A DNA stretch of 64,000 nucleotides from assembly GCA_911728435.2 (NCBI GenBank), contig OU452198.1, positions 22,416,001 through 22,480,000 on the forward strand. Direction: 5' to 3'. The notes beneath the pieces were generated by a model, which did no database searches, had not been told where the DNA came from, and worked only from the letters and a program-made list of their open reading frames with translations. The DNA is from Apoderus coryli. Lineage: Eukaryota; Arthropoda; Insecta; Coleoptera; Attelabidae. The position numbers were made by a program, and so were the translations under genes. Positions 1 through 11,699 of this stretch are shown piece after piece; the stretch's first letter is position 1, and each line of letters opens with the position of its first letter.

Positions 1-536
1 CTTGTTGAAGATGTTTATGGAGTCGTTAATATCGACTAACTGTCTCCTGTTTTACTTCTTGACCTTGTGCTGCAATGGATGAGGATGCATGCACAGCACG
101 GAGAAAAGAAAATTTTGATATTAGTATCAGCCACTTATATGAAGGCAATAACCATCGGATATCTCTGTATTTTTAATTACAATTTTGTTCGGACACTCAG
201 TATTAGAGTTGGTTGTCAGAAATTACAAATTTAATATTTACTAACAGTAATTCAGATTTTGTGTGTGATTTATTATCCCAAATGCACTAAAAGAGTTATG
301 TAGACTTCTCAATCTAATCAAGAACTTATATTTTCAAAAATATCGATACGTAAATAGAATAGTTATCTTATTATAAATAATTTTCTCAAATCAACAATCA
401 CATATATCAAGAAAGTTAACTAAGCTGTGTCAACAAAGAGCAGAGAACTCCGATGATTATTTAAGTCAACAAAGATTAGCAATAAGAATCTCTAGAGAGA
501 ACAAAAAGAATGTAATGAATCATAAATCCTTTACGT
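1..536. repeat. 536-bp direct repeat, copy A
   Basis: This stretch matches 3826-4361 base for base when the two are read side by side (offset 3825). It may continue to the left of the window. Identity stops at 536, exactly where a BEL/Pao integrase fragment begins. Identical direct repeats about 3.8 kb apart could be LTRs of a young internally deleted element, a recent segmental duplication or an assembly duplication. No TG...CA boundary or target duplication could be placed. Confidence 0.85.
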
Positions 537-1005
537 TCTTACCGTTCTCATTTAGATAGAGAGTATATTAAATTCCCGTCCACCATCTCCCTTAAGTACA
601 GACCCCAACGACCTAAACCCTTTAACCCCGGGACATTTCCTGATTGGACGCCAGTTAACTTCAATACCAAAGCAAAGTCTAATCGAACTACATGAAACAA
701 GGTTGAAACGATTTCAACAGCTGCAACGTATCGTTCAACAATTTTGGTTTCGTTGGAAACGCGAGTACTTGGTTGAACTGCAGCAGCGTTCAAAATGGAA
801 GCAGAAATCGTCTGAAATCCTTAAGGTCGGCACAATGGTTCTACTACAAGGTGAGAACACGTATGTGTCCGAGTGGGTATTAGCCCGCATAACCAAGCTG
901 TACCCAGAAGAAGATGGAGTCGTACGAGTTGACGTAAAGACTGCCAAAGGCGAATTGCGAAGACCGGTCACAAAACTGTGTATCTTACCCAGTGTCAGTG
1001 ATTAA
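537..1005 (+). pseudogene. BEL/Pao polyprotein: integrase C-terminal (DUF5641-like) fragment
   Basis: The frame ending at 1005 reads through the conserved tail of BEL/Pao integrases: a LNSRP motif near 571, STDPNDLNPLTPGHF near 595-640, then the FWFRWKREYL segment and the RRPVTKL motif before the stop. One in-frame TAG at 553 falls where the family has a glutamine. There is no gag, protease, reverse transcriptase or integrase core upstream, because the coding sequence begins at the junction with the 536-bp repeat. It is therefore a truncated, non-functional piece. Another decayed BEL element lies at 9.26-13.1 kb, but a common family was not established. Confidence 0.85.
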
Positions 1006-1216
1006 ACAAACATATGCATTTACTAATTTATTTGCAATATTTGTTACTAGTTTTAAGTTTATTGTGTGTGTGTATTTTAATATAAGTTTTTCTTCTGTTG
1101 AAATACCGCTTCTTTTTTACCGCCAGATCGCAACTAACTATTGTATGGTAAACATCGTTGTAAAACAAGAAATTATAATAAACAATTAAAATAATAATTA
1201 ATATACAGTCCACTTA

Positions 1217-1558
1217 TTACAACCATTCCATTGATCGAAAGCTTCGATTATGATTTACTGTATGGAAAGTCCATAAACCTTCGGCTTTTGCCAACTCTGC
1301 TTCTTTGTCACCATACTCTTCTTTAAGGAAGTAACTTTTCAGTGAAGACGACGTGCTTGCGACGGTTAGTGCTTTTTTGTGCTTCTCTGATGCCAAGTGC
1401 CTTTGTATATCATGTCTGCCGCCATGAGCGACAGAAAATGTTCCGTTACATTTATTACAACGTACTTCGAAAGGTGTTAAACACTTTTGTAAGAAAGGGA
1501 ATTCCTTTTGTAAGTTCTCGGTGAATTTACAACTACGCTTTTTCACGGTTGGTGGCAT
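1217..1558 (-). CDS. BED-type zinc-finger protein, probably transposon-derived
   Basis: A 113-codon frame opens with ATG at 1556-1558. Residues about 33-60 form a BED-like finger: C-x2-C, then H-x4-H in the segment RHDIQRHLASEKH. The C-terminal part (AKAEGLWTFHTVNHNRSF) resembles the linker after BED fingers in hAT-related insect ORFs. The frame then stops abruptly, so a catalytic part is missing. It is most likely the N-terminal remnant of a hAT-type transposase or a domesticated derivative; no transposase core follows on this strand. Confidence 0.55.
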   Translation of the reverse strand: MPPTVKKRSCKFTENLQKEFPFLQKCLTPFEVRCNKCNGTFSVAHGGRHDIQRHLASEKHKKALTVASTSSSLKSYFLKEEYGDKEAELAKAEGLWTFHTVNHNRSFRSMEWL

Positions 1559-1738
1559 TGATAAATAAAAAAAAAAGTTTCTCTAGCGAAACACACAAAG
1601 TAATGTAGGTTATGAATTCGCGTCTCGGTCAGATTACACCGTAACGTACACTGATTTAAAATCAAAACCGTCAATTACTATATAACCTCTGTCTCTCTTG
1701 TCGTTCTACGCTCCGAGATTTGTCTAGGCGTAGGGATA

Positions 1739-1945
1739 TTAAGAAGCAGATGCGAGATGCGCACGCATTATGTCATTCATCAGCCTTGACCGTCGATCGG
1801 TGACTTTAGGTAGTTTAAGTTCATAGCGTCTAGCAAAAGCGTTATTTATATGTGAAAACGAAAAATCCCAATGTTCTTTACAGATATCTCGTTTTTCCTT
1901 AGTTAAACTTTTAAATTTGGAGGATGCGGGACATGCGGGATGCAT
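1739..1945 (-). CDS. Unrecognised 68-codon ORF
   Basis: An ATG-started minus-strand frame encodes a basic, mostly helical-looking peptide rich in Lys and Arg (segments SLTKEKRDICKEHWDF and RRSRLMNDIMRAHL). I do not recognise a family. It lies about 180 bp from the BED-finger ORF on the same strand, so the two could be pieces of one element. It could also be a chance frame; its composition is less biased than the surrounding AT-rich DNA, which slightly favours past coding. Confidence 0.3.
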   Translation of the reverse strand: MHPACPASSKFKSLTKEKRDICKEHWDFSFSHINNAFARRYELKLPKVTDRRSRLMNDIMRAHLASAS

Positions 1946-3825
1946 CAGACCTTTTGTGGGAGTATTTGAATAATTATTTCCAGGCGCGATTACATCTCCT
2001 AATGCGGGACGGTTGGCCGCCCTAGGTTATAGTTCCTGTTGGGGCCCTCCAAAGACCGTTTTATACGGATTTTTCCCCAAGCATGGGTCGCGAATATCGA
2101 TGAAAAGAAGTTTTGGTAAATTGAAGTCGAAAAGTCGAATGAATAACGTTGATATTAAAACATTTACTAGAATGATTGAACAATAAAAGTGTCTTATAAC
2201 ATGATTCTCACCTCGATCACGAGCCTGAGTATACTTTTTATTCCTACGGCTGTGACAATTGAAGTTCTCACAAATACCACAATATCACCACCAGGTACAC
2301 AATTCAATGAATCTTCAATTATTTAAATAGCAATTAAACCATAATAATTCCTCCAGGCGAGGATGATTTCAGAAATCACTTATACAGTTAATTGTAAGTA
2401 TTATATCACAATGACGTCTCGAGCTTCTGCTTCCAACGAGAACAAAGGTAGAAAAATGAATACGGAAGAAGGTCCCTTTAACTTGCTGAAGCGGGGTCTA
2501 TGCACTACGTCACTTCCCTAAATCAAAAACACTGAATATTCGCGCCACCCACCAATTTCACAGGAAAACCGATATTAGCAATTAAACCACTACTTAGAAT
2601 ATGTCTTCAGATACATTAATTAGAAGACAGGTCAAAGCATCCGTCGACCATTGTAAACACTACAGTTAATCTCAGTTTTATCGCGATGTCAATCGTTGCC
2701 AGTATTTTATACGAAATATCACCAACCCACTTTACCGTAACTTAATAGATCGTAAATTAAAATCATAATTCACAGGTCAAGTCTATGCAAATTTTATCAT
2801 TGTGATTGCCAAAAGTTGGTTAATCTACTTAAAAAATGGTATGCAATAACTACTTTTAACCTAAGAGATCGAATAAGCCCTAGTTGTACTCACGAACTAA
2901 TGGGGATGCATACGGAACTGTATACGTCATAGAGGATAAAGCACTGAACACTAAATTACAGATGGTATTCTAGCGTAAAGCTATGTAGGCCGTATTGTGC
3001 CAGCGTCGGTTTACAATAATAATATAGTTATTAGTCTCAATCGACGTACTGGTGCGAGCAAAGTACTAATACTTATTGACTAACAATACAAGCAGGTATT
3101 ACCACAATCACCGAGAATTATCCTTGGTCTTTGAATCTGGAACAACCTTAATAACACGTAAGGAGTTTAACTGCTGCAATCCAATCTGCACCTTGTAGCG
3201 GATTGCGCTAATTTTGCGTTGGGCGCCAATCGTGTAGCGGTCCTAATTTGTTCCTCTTGTGTAACAATAATAATTAAAGTAGGTAACAAATTTAGTTTAA
3301 GGAATTTGCTAGGCCGCTATCACTTCTTTACCAGGCTAGCAAAGTCGGATAGGTTCGACCAATTTCCTAGCAAACTCCAACAAGTTCAACTCCAAACCGT
3401 TCAGGAACCAATAGCGGGCGCCAGAATATTTTTAAATAAAAAAATATACAAAAATTTTGTGTACAATAAGATATAGATAATAAATTGTATTCCTAAAAGA
3501 ATTCAGAATTTAACCTGTTATTTGAATTGTTAGATCACTCTATCTGATTTTGATCGATGAAATAAAACAACGGATCTTTAAAATCAGTTAATCTAATAGT
3601 AAAATACTTAAACAACAATATCACAGAATTTACAAACAAGTATCTGACCACCTCACCAATAGTGCCGTAATTATTTCAGATTTAACATATAACATATGAT
3701 ATCGTGGTTACCACTTCAGGATGTGGTTCAAATTTGACTTCTTTGACTAACTCTTCCTTCCGTCTGCACTTTTTCTCACTACATCAGCATCAGTATCACA
3801 TCAGTCGAGAGTTGCAGGCTTTCAG
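1946..3825. other. Non-coding stretch without a recognised gene
   Basis: No supported coding frame was found. Short frames at 3219-3476 and 3704-3907 have no recognisable motif. The only notable item is a primer-binding-site-like motif near 3209-3228 on the minus strand. Confidence 0.5.
3209..3240 (-). other. Retroelement primer-binding-site-like motif beside an LTR-like end
   Basis: The minus strand reads TGGCGCCCAACG, the form of primer-binding site complementary to a lysine tRNA 3' end that many Ty3/gypsy elements use. Directly upstream on that strand, four bases away, is a sequence ending CTACA, as an LTR would (plus strand TGTAGCGG at 3233). No gag or pol frame follows on the minus strand and the other LTR end was not found. 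This is a possible LTR-retroelement scar only. Confidence 0.3.
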
Positions 3826-4361
3826 CTTGTTGAAGATGTTTATGGAGTCGTTAATATCGACTAACTGTCTCCTGTTTTACTTCTTGACCTTGTGCTGCAA
3901 TGGATGAGGATGCATGCACAGCACGGAGAAAAGAAAATTTTGATATTAGTATCAGCCACTTATATGAAGGCAATAACCATCGGATATCTCTGTATTTTTA
4001 ATTACAATTTTGTTCGGACACTCAGTATTAGAGTTGGTTGTCAGAAATTACAAATTTAATATTTACTAACAGTAATTCAGATTTTGTGTGTGATTTATTA
4101 TCCCAAATGCACTAAAAGAGTTATGTAGACTTCTCAATCTAATCAAGAACTTATATTTTCAAAAATATCGATACGTAAATAGAATAGTTATCTTATTATA
4201 AATAATTTTCTCAAATCAACAATCACATATATCAAGAAAGTTAACTAAGCTGTGTCAACAAAGAGCAGAGAACTCCGATGATTATTTAAGTCAACAAAGA
4301 TTAGCAATAAGAATCTCTAGAGAGAACAAAAAGAATGTAATGAATCATAAATCCTTTACGT
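3826..4361. repeat. 536-bp direct repeat, copy B
   Basis: Second, identical copy of 1-536. Here the sequence continues beyond 4361 into DNA unrelated to what follows copy A, and to the left it continues into 3.8 kb that the window cannot match to copy A. A plus-strand frame running out of it (4340-4600) is lysine- and asparagine-rich without recognisable motifs and is not called a gene. Confidence 0.85.
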
Positions 4362-5041
4362 CGACAAAACTTTCAGTATCAATGTACAAAAAAAATATCT
4401 CTAAGAGTATCTCTATGCTAAACTCAATAATCAATCAATTAAAATGCTACAATAAAAATAATTTCAAAATGATTTCGATTTTGAAAACTTTACAAGTCAA
4501 AAAAAAACTAATCGTCAAGAGAAATAATAATCAATCGAAGCTACCCGTTGCTAAACAGCGAAGCTATTTTACAATAATATCTAGCAAAGTGCCAGAGTAA
4601 ATTCAGCAAGCTTTCAACACACTGAAAAATATCAGCAGCCAGAAAATGTTGGTTGAATAAGTACGATAAGCAAATATCTGATTTTAATCAGATTGAATTG
4701 ACGAGACTTGTATTGTTTTCAATGTCGAATAGAATCGAAACGTACCTATACATCCACAAAGTGATCCTTCAGTCTGCTTCAACCTTCCAGTGAGTATTGG
4801 CTTTGAAAAGTTCTTCAGATTCTGTAGTTCTTGTTGATGACCTCTGCTGCTTCAGTAGTTGAATATTTCAAATAATAATTCAATAGGTAATGTTCCTAAA
4901 ACATGTAAAATTTAAACAGCATAACTATTCTTATACTTGACCAATGTCAGATAAACAGAAATTATAATAAAGCGGATCTGAATATAGAAGGAACGCTACT
5001 CTTATGGATTTTACGCGTTACACAGCATTTCAGTCCGTTAT

Positions 5042-5082
<41 letters not shown>

Positions 5083-5799
5083 TTTAATGAATGTTAGTGA
5101 ACAATTAACAAGCATTAAATCATTAAGTATTTGATTTGTACAAAGTTAAGATCAGTTCAAACCTGACTGACCACAAACCAAATAGAGAGCATGACCACTG
5201 CCGACTCTGTACACATCTGTATCTATCAATGATTCAAAGCCAGTTTGGTTACCTCTAATATGCCGAACCCGTTAAAATAAATTTTGATTCTCCTCGCCAA
5301 TTTCAAGTCTTTTTTAATCGATAAATAGCATTGCAGTCTGTAATCAAATAATCAAAAGGGTTGCAATGCTATTGGCAATGAATGCCTGACTCATTCGTTC
5401 AGTAACTAAAATGAGTTTTATGAATATTTGAACCTAAGTCCAAACATTCACGTCAAATCCGAGAAATATTTATTTGTAATAAATTACAAATAGACACGAT
5501 AAGTGACAGTATGAACTGTCAGACAATTCAGTATTTGGCGAACGCTCAGCACTCACAATTAAACTTGAGAGTGTCAAGACACATCCAGCTAATTCAAGTA
5601 AAGATAAACAAAATAAATATATTACTATACACACGCAAAGATGCACACAAAGAAACTTTGGTACAATGTAATATCCAAGAACAAAGTTGACTAATGAATC
5701 TACATAATCTTGGACACCCTATGTGTAATTCATATACTTAAATTTGACTTTCAGAAGTAAAGATACGATAACGGTAATTGAATTCAAATTAAGATAATG
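4362..5799. other. Non-coding AT-rich stretch with a TA microsatellite
   Basis: No coding frame is supported. A TA dinucleotide run occupies about 5044-5079. The rest shows no recognised element. Confidence 0.5.
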
Positions 5800-5892
5800 A
5801 TAATTAAGATTGAATTTCGATAACGATAATGTAAATTAGATAATTGAATAAAGATAACGATAATTACACTATTAATGAAACTATTGAATAAA
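5800..5892. repeat. Short tandem array (GATAACGATAATT-type), left part
   Basis: Degenerate repeats built on AAAGATAACGATAATTACAC and TATTGAATAAAGATAA. The same units reappear at about 7411-7510 with a clear 40-bp period, so the array was once continuous and was split by the non-LTR insertion between them. Confidence 0.6.
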
Positions 5893-7060
5893 GATAATAA
5901 TAATAAGTTTATTTGCAGTTCAAAAAATAAATTACAATACCGTACTTAATTCTAACTTAAACATAGAACTACAAAATGGTCTAGATGGCAGTAAGACTGA
6001 TTTCAAAATCTAGGCCAGAGAAAGAAAAACATAAGTAGTTAACTTATATTTTACAAAATAATAATAAAAAAAAAACAACATGCATAAGTAATATATCATT
6101 CTTGTATCTCCCTATCACATTTAACAGAAAAAGAAACTATTGACAATATAACAATATTATAAAAATAATAACACATAATAACAATAATAATCAAAACAAA
6201 AAATCAAAAATCAGAAAAAAAAAATAAATAAATAAATCAGAGCGAATTAAGTATAATATTACGGAGTTTTTTTTTTAAAGGAAAAGATACTTAGGCATTT
6301 CAGGTTATTTGGTGTATTATTATAAATTTTGCAAATTTGGTATGAAAAGGACCGTTCGAAACTGGAAGTTTTATGTGCTGGAGGAGACAGAAGATTTCTA
6401 AATCTAACATTCAAATTATGTATGTCAGATCGGAAAGTTATCTTGTTGTACAAATAAGGTGGGCGTCTCTGCGACACAATGGAATGGTACAATACTGCCG
6501 AGTGAAGAAATCTTCGTTGTTCCATCGAAAGCCACTCAACATCAACCAACTTATGACTCACTCGCTCATACTTTCTAATACCAAAGATATAGCGCAAACA
6601 AGACTTTTGAACACGTTGTATGCGATTTTTATCAATAACTAAAAGACAAGAATTATAGACGACATCACAATAATTAAAATTACTTAGTACTAAGGCTTCA
6701 GTTAATTTGACTTTAAGATCTATCGAAAGCACATGTCTCTGCGGATATAACATTTTTAATGTAGCATATGATTTTGAGACACATTTTGATATATGTTCAG
6801 AGAATCGTAAATCAGAATCCATTATAAGCCCCAATTTTTTTGCACTTTCCGATATATTTAATGAAGTATTCCCAATTCTTATATTCATGCTCTCTAATAC
6901 TGACTGTCTATTTCTGCCAAATAACAAAACTTGAGTTTTCGAAGGATTTATTAATAGTTGATGCCTTTCCGACCACTCTACCAATGAGTTCAGATCACTA
7001 TTAATTCTTCTACAGGCAACCTCACAATCTTCCATATTAACGACCAGTGGTGCAAACTGC
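5893..7060 (-). mobile_element. 5'-truncated CR1/Jockey-group non-LTR retrotransposon
   Basis: A minus-strand insertion whose 3' end carries a trinucleotide tail (TTATTATTATTATC on the minus strand). The same style of tail ends the longer element at 21.2 kb, suggesting related families. Only the end of the reverse transcriptase remains (6259-7035). The element interrupts a short tandem array. The right edge between 7060 and 7410 is uncertain and includes another TA/GATA run. Confidence 0.65.
6259..7035 (-). pseudogene. Reverse transcriptase C-terminal (thumb) fragment, CR1/Jockey group
   Basis: A 258-codon frame covers the region after the catalytic YADD box of CR1/Jockey-type reverse transcriptases. 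It includes INPSKTQVLLFGR near residues 30-43 (the conserved N-x-x-K-T motif), KKLGLIMDSDLRFSEH near 66-81, and the cysteine-containing thumb segment around NYCDVVYNS. The palm with the catalytic aspartates is missing because of 5' truncation, so the protein cannot be active. The reading frame is still open, which implies a fairly recent insertion. It aligns by eye with the thumb of the 753-codon element at 18945-21206. Confidence 0.8.
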
Positions 7061-7410
7061 CCACAACCAACAATTTAAATATCAATATGAACCACACACA
7101 GGCAGGTAGGTACTTACAATTTTTTCATTGCAACTAGATACTCCCTATCAATATCCATATTCAATGCAAAATTGAACCTTATTGTAATTAAGAAGGCTAT
7201 TATACTGGTATAGTTTTATTAAAATTTTAGCACTTATGGTCCCGAAAATGAATTAAAAATCACACACAGTTATGCATGTCACACTACAATATTATTGTAC
7301 AAAGTTCAGACTTTTTCATTTTTAAAAAACCAACGCAAATTACAACTAAAACAGGAGCAAACATAAACGTGTATTAACTATTCGAGCGATATATATATAT
7401 AGATAGATAG

Positions 7411-7512
7411 ATAGATAACGATAATTACACTATCAATGAAAGTATTGAATAAAGATAACGATAATTACACTATCAATGAAAATATTGAATAAAGATAACG
7501 ATAATGTATTAT
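7411..7512. repeat. 40-bp tandem repeat, right part
   Basis: Two full units and a partial third (AGATAACGATAATTACACTA...) with a 40-bp period and one or two differences per unit. Continues the array interrupted at 5892. Confidence 0.7.
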
Positions 7513-9257
7513 ATACTTCTAGCATATAATACAGTTCAAACGATATAATTTAGAAGATACGACAAAAACAATAATTTCCCCACAATCTGGGAAAATTCGA
7601 TAAGGTATTCCTTTCCAAAGGAATCGATAAGATAATTTCTCTCCAAAAATCTTGTTTTTAGAAGAGACGGTAAGATACAAATTTCTATTATTTAAGAAAA
7701 TGTAAAGATACGATAACGACACCAATATTTCCACTGTGATCACTTACGTAAGGTACCAACAACGAAGTGGCAAACAATTTCAGTAACCCTCCAGTGACCT
7801 CAGTACCAACACTGATACTCGTACATTATGAAGCATCCTGTACTTCACAGTATTAGATCTTTATTCAATGTTTCAATGATGTTTTCGGTTGAAAATACGA
7901 TATATTTAAATTAACAGAAAAGATAAGGAAATTAGCTAGTTGTGCTTTCTCTCAGCCAAATCAGATTGCCTATATGCGAGTCGTAACTACATTAGTCACA
8001 CTCACAGTATATGTGCGATACATACACTAAAGTGTAACTGGTCGTCGAAAGGATCACAAATGGATGATCAAACGTCAGAGGAGATATTCGTTCGTTCATT
8101 CGCTCGTCAAACAGTCTAAGATTGCATGTGTTCACTCGTGAAGACAAAGCAATAGCGACAAAAACGTTATAACCTTGAATCAAGGCTTAGCTTTAAAACA
8201 TACGCGATAAGGTAAGGTAAACTTATTAAATCTGTATATGCTGTGTCATTCACCAATGTTCACGAATCCTCACAAAGATGTTATGTAAAAACCACATGGA
8301 ATAAATCTCTGAATATATTGTGATAGATATTAATTATCACTGTCAATTTGAATATCGAAGAAATCAAATGATTTCAATTCTTTCGAGATTCAAAGACATC
8401 GATTTCAAAAACGAATATATTTTAATAAGGGAGATGTATATAAATTAACATACTATAAGAAAAACATTACCTTGAGAAATGCATCGGCAAAATGGCGATT
8501 CACGTACTACGACGTAGTGAAACTAGATAATCTTCTATTTATACCAACATTCAATATTTACCATACATATTCATACTCATTAATACACCATCTCAACGGT
8601 AGCCTTATTACGTTATAAGGAACTTACATTTGTCTTTAAATCTTTTTGGATTTTCAGAAATTCATTCTCTGGAAGCTTATCTTTCGACGTTCAGAATCAG
8701 AAGGATCTGTACCTTCTTCTCTTTGTTTCCAGTACTTTAAAAATAGGCGTCACCACGTGACCCATTCCACCAATGAGAGTGGTGTCCCAACATCTAGAGT
8801 GCTGCAACCTCAATTACAGTTTATAGATACAGTGTGTGGTTTTTGTAAGCCACTATGTAATGTTAAAAATATTAAAATATTATGCTATTACGATAAGTTA
8901 AACCTTATTTTATTTATAAAATAAGTGTAGCAGAAAATCGTGAGAATTGAAGTGAGATGAAGTACAAATCAAAGCACATAAAATACAGAACCCAAATAAA
9001 TTTATTGATGAAAGACGGTGAAACAAGAATTATTTTTATTTATATATCAATAAATATGGAATGATAATATAATTCATCGCATAAGGTGTTATATATTTTT
9101 TTCTTTTAATAATTATAATAATACCAAAGTCAGATTTAAAATTAAGAAATTTAAGGTTTCGACGACTAAATTTGCGCCCTCGGTTACCTACGATCCTTGA
9201 ATTCAATGGGGTCGTAACAATCTGTAATGGAAACCATAACATTTACACTTGTTCATA
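7513..9257. other. Non-coding stretch without a recognised gene
   Basis: Frames at 7519-7743, 7992-8183, 8646-8924 and 9036-9242 have no family motifs and AT-driven composition. No element boundary was seen. Confidence 0.5.
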
Positions 9258-9258
9258 A

Positions 9259-9907
9259 TTTAACAGGCTTGAACCATCAGCAAGATTAGGTCAAGCCAAG
9301 CGGTTGCATCTTTGTATTAACTGTTTGCGTAGTGGTCATTTGGCAAAGAACTGCAAATCAGGTAGCTATCGTAAATGTGGTAAAGTTCATCATACTTTCT
9401 TACATTTTCCTTCTTCTCGACAAACAAATATCTCTAACTCCCGTCAAGCAAGTAAGTCTGATGCAAACGTTTTGTCATCAGGATCATCATTAATCTACAC
9501 GTATCTACAAGTGTTAAGAATGTCGATTCCAATCAATGCTTCTATCAACTGTTATGCTAAAGGTTCTTGATGCCTCAGGTAATATGCTCACGATCTGCGG
9601 ATATTACTAGACAATGGATCTCAGAGTAAGTTCGTAACTCAACGCCTTATAAAATTCTGAAATTACCAGTTTCTAATATTGATCTCTCCATATCCGGAAT
9701 AAATCAAGTCAATTCTACGATTACTTCGAAAACTGTACTTACCTTTAACTCCAACACCGTGCAGTTTTCTTGAACAATTTCTTATTTAGTATTACCTGCT
9801 ATCACTGGATATTCACCTTCTGTGTCATTTGATCGTAATCACTTGAATAGTCCTGCTGATATTACTTTGGCAGATTCGCAATTTGATAAATCCTCTCCCG
9901 TCGATAT
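9259..9907 (+). pseudogene. BEL/Pao gag zinc knuckle and protease region
   Basis: The plus strand encodes CINCLRSGHLAKNC (a CCHC zinc knuckle, positions about 9310-9351) followed by a second Cys/His cluster ending HHTFLHF, the usual C-terminal end of BEL/Pao gag. At about 9605-9640 another frame reads LLDNGSQSKFVTQRL, the aspartic-protease active-site region of BEL elements (D-N-G-S in place of the commoner D-S-G-S). The two parts are in different frames. The sequence reaches LADSQFDKSSPVDI at 9866-9907 and is cut there by a solo-LTR-like insertion; coding resumes at 10642. N-terminal gag is missing. Confidence 0.85.
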
Positions 9908-10641
9908 TGTCACGAGTACAGATTCCAAAATTATTAATAAATAAATATAAATTACAAATAAATAACAAACCCCAGATGTTCGATGGAAAAATACAAAAAT
10001 ATTAATTTCCTGTTTATTCTAGTTTATCTAGATGAGTCACCATTTCTCGATAATCAGGAGCCCTGCCTCTAACCCTCCGCTTTCAAGGGTAGTCATACTG
10101 GAAAATGCAACATCAGCTATTTTGACCACCACAACTAAATCAACGCGATGTAGGGGTGGTGGTGGAATATTATTATTATGTTAATAACCAATTAGCATAG
10201 AGAAATCAGGAAACCATATTTGATTCAATCCAACCTCCCTCATTATCATTGGTCACACAGGGAGGATTTAGACGCAAGATTGTTCAAGAGAGGGATAACC
10301 CTTTTATTATAAATTCTCCTCTCCAGAGAAATAAGTTTAGTTGTGTCCTAATTTTAAACTAATAGTAAGAAAACCTGAAGGCAGTAAAATGTGAACCATA
10401 GTGCAACTTGACCGTATGTGGTCTCTTATATGTTAATGTAAGTAATATTATTTGTATTCTATTATTATAACTCTATAGTCTCTAATTTAAGTTTCATCAT
10501 TTTGTAAACTCTTCTCAACTTTCTCAACTTTAACTGTTAATAACCTTTGTCTATTTAAACTTGGTATTCGGTGTTTCAATCTTTTAGAGAAGGTCCTTAT
10601 TTTCAATGCCCTCGTAGTTCACGTTCAACCTAAACGTGACA
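9908..10641. mobile_element. Solo-LTR-like insertion with 4-bp target duplication
   Basis: A 734-bp non-coding block begins TGTCACGAGT and ends AACGTGACA. It is flanked by ATAT on both sides (9904-9907 and 10642-10645). Removing it and one ATAT rejoins the interrupted BEL frame as V-D-I-L-I-G-A-D, exactly the family sequence. TG...CA ends, a 4-bp duplication and no coding capacity fit a solo LTR of a Ty3/gypsy-type element. Confidence 0.8.
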
Positions 10642-11699
10642 ATATTCTAATCGGAGCTGACACCTGCTGGAATTTAATCTGTGTTGGCCAAATTAAGCTC
10701 AACACTGGACAGCCTAGCCTGCATAACACGAAATTAGGATGGATAATATCTGGACCTCTTCCCTCTTTTTGCAATGTTTCAACTCGGCATTGTCATTTAA
10801 GCACGGAGACATTAGAACAACAACTACAAAAATTCTGGAAAGTCGAAGAATGTCCAAAGACTAAATTTTTCTCCGTCGAAGAACAAGCTTGTGAAAATCA
10901 TTTCAAGGCTACTACTGAACTAGATTCCTCCGGCATATTTATAGTCGCACTTCCCATGAAGCTACCTGATTCCGTTCTTGGAGACCTCTCGCTACGAAAG
11001 GTTTCCTATCTATCGAAAGAATGTCTCATTCAAATAATAAGTTACATTTTGAATACGCCCCCTTCCTTAATGAATATGCTTCCATGAGTGACATGTCAAG
11101 GTGTCCAGATGTCAAAATAAATGCAGAGTGCTTTTTACCACATCACTGCGTTTTCAAGGAGGAGAGTAGCACTACTAAAATCATGGTAGCTTTTGATGGC
11201 TCTGCGAAAACTGACAGTGGTTACTCACTAAATGACATCTTAATGGTTGGTCTAAATCTACAAGACGATCTTTTCAATATAGTTTTACAATTTCGTAAAC
11301 ATAATTATGTCATAAGTGCGGACAACGCTAAAATGTACCGCCATATACATGTGAGGCAAGATCATCTACATTTTCAAAAAATACTTTGGAGGTCAAGTCC
11401 AGATGCCCCATTACAAACTTTTCAATTTAACACAGTAACATATGGCACTGCTCCTGCTAGTTTTTTGGCCATACGTTGTCTTCAAGAAATTGCGCATATT
11501 CAAACTTCCCGAAAATGTCTACTATTATACTTAACGCTTTTACGTTGACGATCTCCTGATGGGTGCTTCAACGGTAGAACAAATAAAAATCATAAAGGTT
11601 CGCATTACAAACTTACTTAGCAAATATGGGTTCGCTTTACGGAAATGGAAATCAAACTGTTCCACTATTCAAAGTGACAGTAAGGACAATTTATCTTTA
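10642..11699 (+). pseudogene. BEL/Pao reverse transcriptase region (decayed)
   Basis: Coding resumes with the post-protease GAD motif and TKLGWIISG near 10728-10755, then the fingers and palm of BEL/Pao reverse transcriptase. The longest open piece is 11021-11548. Motifs seen: TTKIMVAFDGSAK near 11174, the first catalytic aspartate in YVISADNAKMYRHI near 11307-11348, and the catalytic box YVDDLLMG at about 11538-11562, which lies past a frame break. Several frameshifts and stops make it non-functional. RNase H and integrase remnants follow in order. Confidence 0.85.

Noticed and set aside
3219..3907. Short plus-strand frames near the repeat copy B
   Set aside because: No family features; composition follows the AT-rich background.
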